A DNA stretch of 64,000 nt from Molossus alvarezi. Lineage: Eukaryota; Chordata; Mammalia; Chiroptera; Molossidae. A model generated the notes under the pieces. The model was not told the DNA's origin, ran no database searches, and was given only the letters and a program-made list of their open reading frames with translations. This document shows, piece after piece, positions 63,910 to 64,000 of the stretch; position 1 is the first letter of the stretch, and each line of letters begins with the position of its first letter. The stretch is from NCBI GenBank assembly GCA_037176705.1, contig CM073905.1, forward strand, positions 28,738,986-28,802,985. Reading direction: 5' to 3'. The position numbers were made by a program, and so were the translations under genes.

Positions 63910-64000
63910 AAAATTGTTAATGTTTTTAATTATTTTCGGTTTTATTGAGATAATTGAAATAAAACACTGTATAAATTTAAGATGTACAACGTAATGATTT
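63910..64000 (-). repeat. L1-like LINE end, antisense, cut by window edge
   Basis: Wording ggttttattgagataattg and atgtacaacgtaatgattt. Confidence 0.45.

Overview
The window is nuclear DNA from a bat, most likely a vespertilionid. The host is inferred from dozens of tRNA-headed SINEs of the bat VES type on both strands, from two SPIN-like hAT copies, and from a mariner miniature element of a kind I recall from Myotis. The gene order RNF10(-), COQ5(+), DYNLL1(-), SRSF9(+) is the human 12q24.31 block in reverse orientation.

Layout. 1-1960: RNF10 intron 1, coding exon 1 and CpG-island promoter; the rest of RNF10 lies off the left edge. 1960-6900: intergenic, with an RPS7 processed pseudogene split by two SINEs, a three-level SINE nest and a tRNA-Asp 5' half. 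6954-24198: COQ5, seven coding exons, 327 codons. Its introns hold a full-length EEF1A1 processed pseudogene, two SPIN-like elements, a tRNA-His 5' half and many SINEs; intron 3 has a GC-AG boundary. 24200-28020: convergent gap. 28322-30043: DYNLL1 coding exons 2 and 3 (89 residues), with a CpG promoter to about 30640. 30650-53000: repeat-rich sequence with no coding gene that I can support. 53504-60144: SRSF9, four coding exons, 221 codons. 60520-64000: downstream repeats.

The four genes are housekeeping loci (an E3 ubiquitin ligase, a coenzyme Q methyltransferase, the LC8 dynein light chain, an SR splicing factor) and form no shared pathway. Coding exons were placed by recognising the proteins, by phase continuity and by splice sites. 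UTR ends are estimates.

SINE shorthand used below: VES-A has a body ending in ctcgggtgaggatt plus A-rich tail (about 230-250 bp); VES-B ends in ctctaaaatcaataaa (about 210 bp); VES-C is only the tRNA head plus an A or CA tail (about 100 bp); VES-D has the head ggtagctcagttggttagag and a body mentioning aatgaatgcataaataag. A minus copy shows the tRNA head at its high-coordinate end. Limits are good to about 5 bases where a target-site duplication (TSD) is quoted and about 15 elsewhere. By hand tally VES copies make up roughly a quarter of the window.

I found no operon-like or new multi-gene system. The most unusual items are two retroinserted tRNA 5' halves that both stop at the anticodon, a fold-back palindrome inside the EEF1A1 pseudogene, the GC-AG intron of COQ5, and several nested or serially re-used SINE insertion sites.
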